Assembly (NCBI RefSeq): GCF_900457465.1
Contig: NZ_UAUU01000009.1
Coordinates: 1,054,001 to 1,118,000, forward strand
From: Sphingobacterium multivorum
Lineage (GTDB): Bacteria > Bacteroidota > Bacteroidia > Sphingobacteriales > Sphingobacteriaceae
Reading direction: 5' to 3'
Length of the DNA: 64,000 nt
The position numbers were made by a program, and so were the translations under genes. This document shows, in pieces, positions 61,762 to 64,000 of this stretch. The notes under the pieces are model-generated. The model searched no databases and was not told where the DNA came from. It saw only the letters and a program-made list of their open reading frames with translations. Positions within the stretch are counted from its first letter, which is position 1. Each line of letters opens with the position of its first letter.

Positions 61762-62328
61762 TTACACACGCGGCTGATTCATCGCGCTCAACATGTTGCC
61801 ATAAATGGCATTCAAGGCATTGAGGTTTTTCGCAAGCTTGCCCACTTCATCTTTAAATGCTTTGGAATCATCCAGCGATTCGTTGAAGTTTTGCATAGTA
61901 AAGCGTAGGTTCTCATAAAACTTGTTCATCGATTGTAAATGTGAGGCCGAATCGCGTAGTTCACGCTCGTACATTGCATTCAATTGACTTAGGTTGGTTG
62001 GTAGACTTTTTACCTGTTCGTGGTAATTGGACGTATCGCCAGAGGTATTCGACATGGCGACTAGGTTTTGCGAAGCTTTTTCAAACGCTAGGCTCAGGTT
62101 ATCAAACTTAGACGTTGCTGTTCGGAGCCTATTGGTGAATTCTCCTGTCGCAAGTGAAACATCTGAGAGCTTATTCATAACAGATACTTTTTCGCTGAAA
62201 TCACGCAGCCCAGTGAAATTATCGTCCAATTTAGGATAGACACATGTCCAGTCTGGTTCTGCAGGAGGGGGATTAAATCCCATTAGAAAGAATAGGAAGG
62301 CTTCTACAGCCAAACCGATTCCGATCAT
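61762..62328 (-). pseudogene. gldL-like protein, first membrane helix lost
   Basis: GldL is the inner-membrane motor subunit of gliding/type IX secretion. The second membrane segment and GLAVEAFLFFLMGFNPPPAE, PDWTCVYPKL are clear, then the coiled cytoplasmic part (LATGEFTNRLRTATSKFDNL, SNYHEQVKSLPTNLSQLNAM, YGNMLSAM). The frame stays open rightward to about 62438 (KYVQELDPLNLKILHIGG) with no ATG and without the first helix. A central block present in usual GldL is also missing. A remnant or diverged orphan paralogue. Confidence 0.75.
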
Positions 62329-62483
62329 ATAATTGGCTGTGGTGCCACCGATATGTAGAATCTTTAAGTTAAGGGGATCAAGTTCTTGGACATATTTGTG
62401 GTGATTTGCTAGAGATTGATAGGATTTTGCTGTAAAGAATGTTCAAAGAACATATTTTTTGATGGTTAAATATAAAATAAAAA

Positions 62484-62515
62484 AAAGGTTTTCAATCGGG
62501 GAGATGAAAACCTTT
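62484..62515 (-). terminator. attenuator-like terminator in a leader (copy B)
   Basis: Leftward stem AAAGGTTTTCA / TGAAAACCTTT, loop TCTCCCCGAT, then eight U. Same as 32114-32144. Confidence 0.75.
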
Positions 62516-62547
62516 AAATAACCAATTATAAACCTATTAAGGTGTTG

Positions 62548-62578
62548 TAAATATAGGGTGTATTATTGTTTTTTCAAA
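62548..62578 (-). promoter_or_regulatory. promoter of leader copy B
   Basis: Minus strand: TTTG (62578-62575), 19-base spacer, TATATTTA (62555-62548). The leader CACCTTAATAGGTTTATAAT is identical to copy A. Confidence 0.72.
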
Positions 62579-62976
62579 ATTTAATCTGTTTTTATTTGCT
62601 TTTTTTTGGTAAAAATTTATTTTTATTTGATTTTTAACCTCTTTTTGCCTCTATTTCTTTTGTTTTAGCATATAATTGCTGTTTTTTTCATTTTATTTTT
62701 CTGTTTATGCTTATTAATATTGCTTTTTTTTGTTTTATCACTTTATATTATTGTGTAATACTGTTTTTTTTTAATTTTTATTTTGAAGAATTCTTGATTT
62801 TTGGTATTGTGAATGCCTTTTTATTATGGCGCATCAACACTCATGTGCTTAGCAAAGTGCATGGCCGTATTCTTTGCTGTTTATTTAGCCAATCTTTTTC
62901 AAAATAAAACAAACGTTAACCCTGCTGAGCAGTTATACTTTAATAAAGACAAGTGTTAACACAAAGAAAGAACAGT
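62579..62976. other. T-rich spacer
   Basis: A 66-codon frame at 62707-62907 is made of T-rich, hydrophobic codons and is probably not a gene. The MscS promoter should lie at its end. Confidence 0.4.
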
Positions 62977-64000
62977 ATGATGAACGAAACATTAATTCAA
63001 CTTTCACAGAAATGGCCCGCATGGCTCTGGAATATTGCATTAATTCTATTTTCATTTTTGATTGGTATTTTGATTAAGCTGATATTTATTCCTTTATTGC
63101 GCAGGCAGGCCATTGAACAGGAATCGTATTCCCTTTTCCGTTCCTTTATCCGTCGCTTTAACCGTGTGCTGAGTGTATTTATCCCATTAATTGTCTTTAA
63201 CAGTTTGTTGCCTTTCGCACAATTTAACGAAAGGACCCTCCGCGTCGTGACCAAAACCAATGAACTTTTATTGGTCGGTTTCTTTGCTGTTGTGCTGATA
63301 CAGGGGATTAAGGTTTTTGAAGATTATCTCTATCATCGTTTTGATATCAATAAGGAGAATAACCTGCGCGAACGAAAGATTAGAACGCAAATCGTCTTTA
63401 TCCGGAAAGTGGTCGTCACCCTCATCATCGTAATTTCTTTGGCGATTATCCTATTAAGCTTTGATAGCATGCAGAAAATCGGTGCAGGCTTGCTTACTGG
63501 CGTGGGGGTTGGCGGTATTATCATCGGTTTTGCTGCACAGAAGTCCTTGGGAAATTTACTTGCTGGCTTTCAGATTGCTTTTACACAGCCTATCCGAATG
63601 GATGACGTCTTGGTTGTTGAAGGGGAATGGGGGCGTGTGGAGGAAATCAATCTCACTTACGTAGTAGTCAATATATGGGACAAACGCCGTTTGGTATTGC
63701 CCATCACCTATTTTATCGAAAAACCGTTCCAAAATTGGACACGGACGACTTCTGAAATATTGGGTACTGTATTTATCTATACAGATTTTACCGTACCTGT
63801 GCAGCTATTGCGTGAGAAATTGACAGCCTTACTTACCGGACACCCCCTTTGGGACGGTAAAGTCAATGTGCTTCAGGTAACTGACTTTAAAGAGCGTACC
63901 ATGGAGATCCGCTGCCTGATGAGCTGCCGCAATTCGGGGCAAGCTTTTGACCTGCGTTGTTTTATCCGCGAGGAGATGATAGCGTATATCCACACGAACT
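62977..64000 (+). CDS. MscS-family mechanosensitive channel (partial, runs off the end)
   Basis: Two ATGs (62977, 62980) precede a hydrophobic N-terminus. Three or four membrane segments follow, the last being the pore helix MQKIGAGLLTGVGVGGIIIG, FAAQKSLGNLLAGFQIAFTQ, the MscS signature, then the beta domain PIRMDDVLVVEGEWGRVEEI, DKRRLVLPITYFIEKPFQNW. MscS channels open under membrane tension to release solutes in hypo-osmotic shock. 341 codons are seen; the end lies beyond the window. Monocistronic as far as visible. Confidence 0.95.
   Translation, partial: MMNETLIQLSQKWPAWLWNIALILFSFLIGILIKLIFIPLLRRQAIEQESYSLFRSFIRRFNRVLSVFIPLIVFNSLLPFAQFNERTLRVVTKTNELLLVGFFAVVLIQGIKVFEDYLYHRFDINKENNLRERKIRTQIVFIRKVVVTLIIVISLAIILLSFDSMQKIGAGLLTGVGVGGIIIGFAAQKSLGNLLAGFQIAFTQPIRMDDVLVVEGEWGRVEEINLTYVVVNIWDKRRLVLPITYFIEKPFQNWTRTTSEILGTVFIYTDFTVPVQLLREKLTALLTGHPLWDGKVNVLQVTDFKERTMEIRCLMSCRNSGQAFDLRCFIREEMIAYIHTN

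Noticed and set aside
62707..62907. 66-codon hydrophobic frame before mscS
   Set aside because: Arises from a T-rich stretch (mostly Phe, Leu, Ile, Tyr codons) and has no counterpart in the related spacer at 32.3 kb.

Overview
The window reads as chromosome of a Bacteroidota bacterium, most likely a Sphingobacteriaceae member close to Sphingobacterium. Evidence: four SusC/SusD outer-membrane uptake operons (one gutted), TAnnTTTG-type promoters with a TTTG box about 19-20 bases upstream, DUF1800/DUF1501, GH92, LytTR regulators, gld gliding-type genes, DUF6266 proteins and AT-rich spacers. I saw no rRNA, tRNA, CRISPR array or intact transposase.

Layout. 0-5.3 kb: end of a surface-polysaccharide region (WecG/TagA glycosyltransferase, Wzi-like porin) and a DUF1800-DUF1501 pair; the last three genes carry many one-base frameshifts. 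5.4-19.6 kb: superlocus I, comprising an Rpn tail remnant, XRE genes, a structured leader with a 36-residue peptide, SusC-SusD-TlpA, a small Cys-containing protein, a Crp/Fnr regulator, a membrane LytTR protein, an HTH protein and a lysis-like cassette (DUF5675, holin-like). 19.7-26.5 kb: decayed material (a SusC-SusD system gutted by a deletion that also cut its ECF sigma gene), an intact Fic enzyme, an orphan Rpn C-terminus and a broken nucleotidyltransferase pair. 26.7-32.2 kb: degraded copy of a DUF6266/CHAP cassette, then GH92 and a PAS histidine kinase. 32.6-39.3 kb: an intact four-gene SusCD operon with a phosphodiester glycosidase. 39.5-42.1 kb: PAS/GAF sensor and response regulator. 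42.2-61.2 kb: DUF3347 remnant, more Rpn copies, then superlocus II, with the same gene order as superlocus I (two structured-leader modules, TlpA-SusC-SusD, small Cys protein, Crp, LytS/LytTR pair, HTH, two DUF6266, membrane CHAP hydrolase, small membrane protein). 61.2-64 kb: Fic stub, gldL/gldM remnants and an MscS channel running off the end.

How it may work together. Each superlocus couples a TonB-dependent importer and a thioredoxin to a small protein with a pair of cysteines, a Crp-like regulator, a LytTR switch and cell-wall-active or holin-like proteins. Upstream lies a repeated module: an HTH gene, a divergent promoter, a multi-hairpin leader RNA and a tiny open frame. This module and the colinear superloci are the best candidates for an undescribed system. 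Other repeats include orphan Rpn C-termini that keep a strong internal ribosome binding site, and a five-copy hairpin motif with stem changes that keep pairing.

Caution: many broken genes differ from an open frame by one base in a homopolymer, so some 'pseudogenes' may be sequencing errors.
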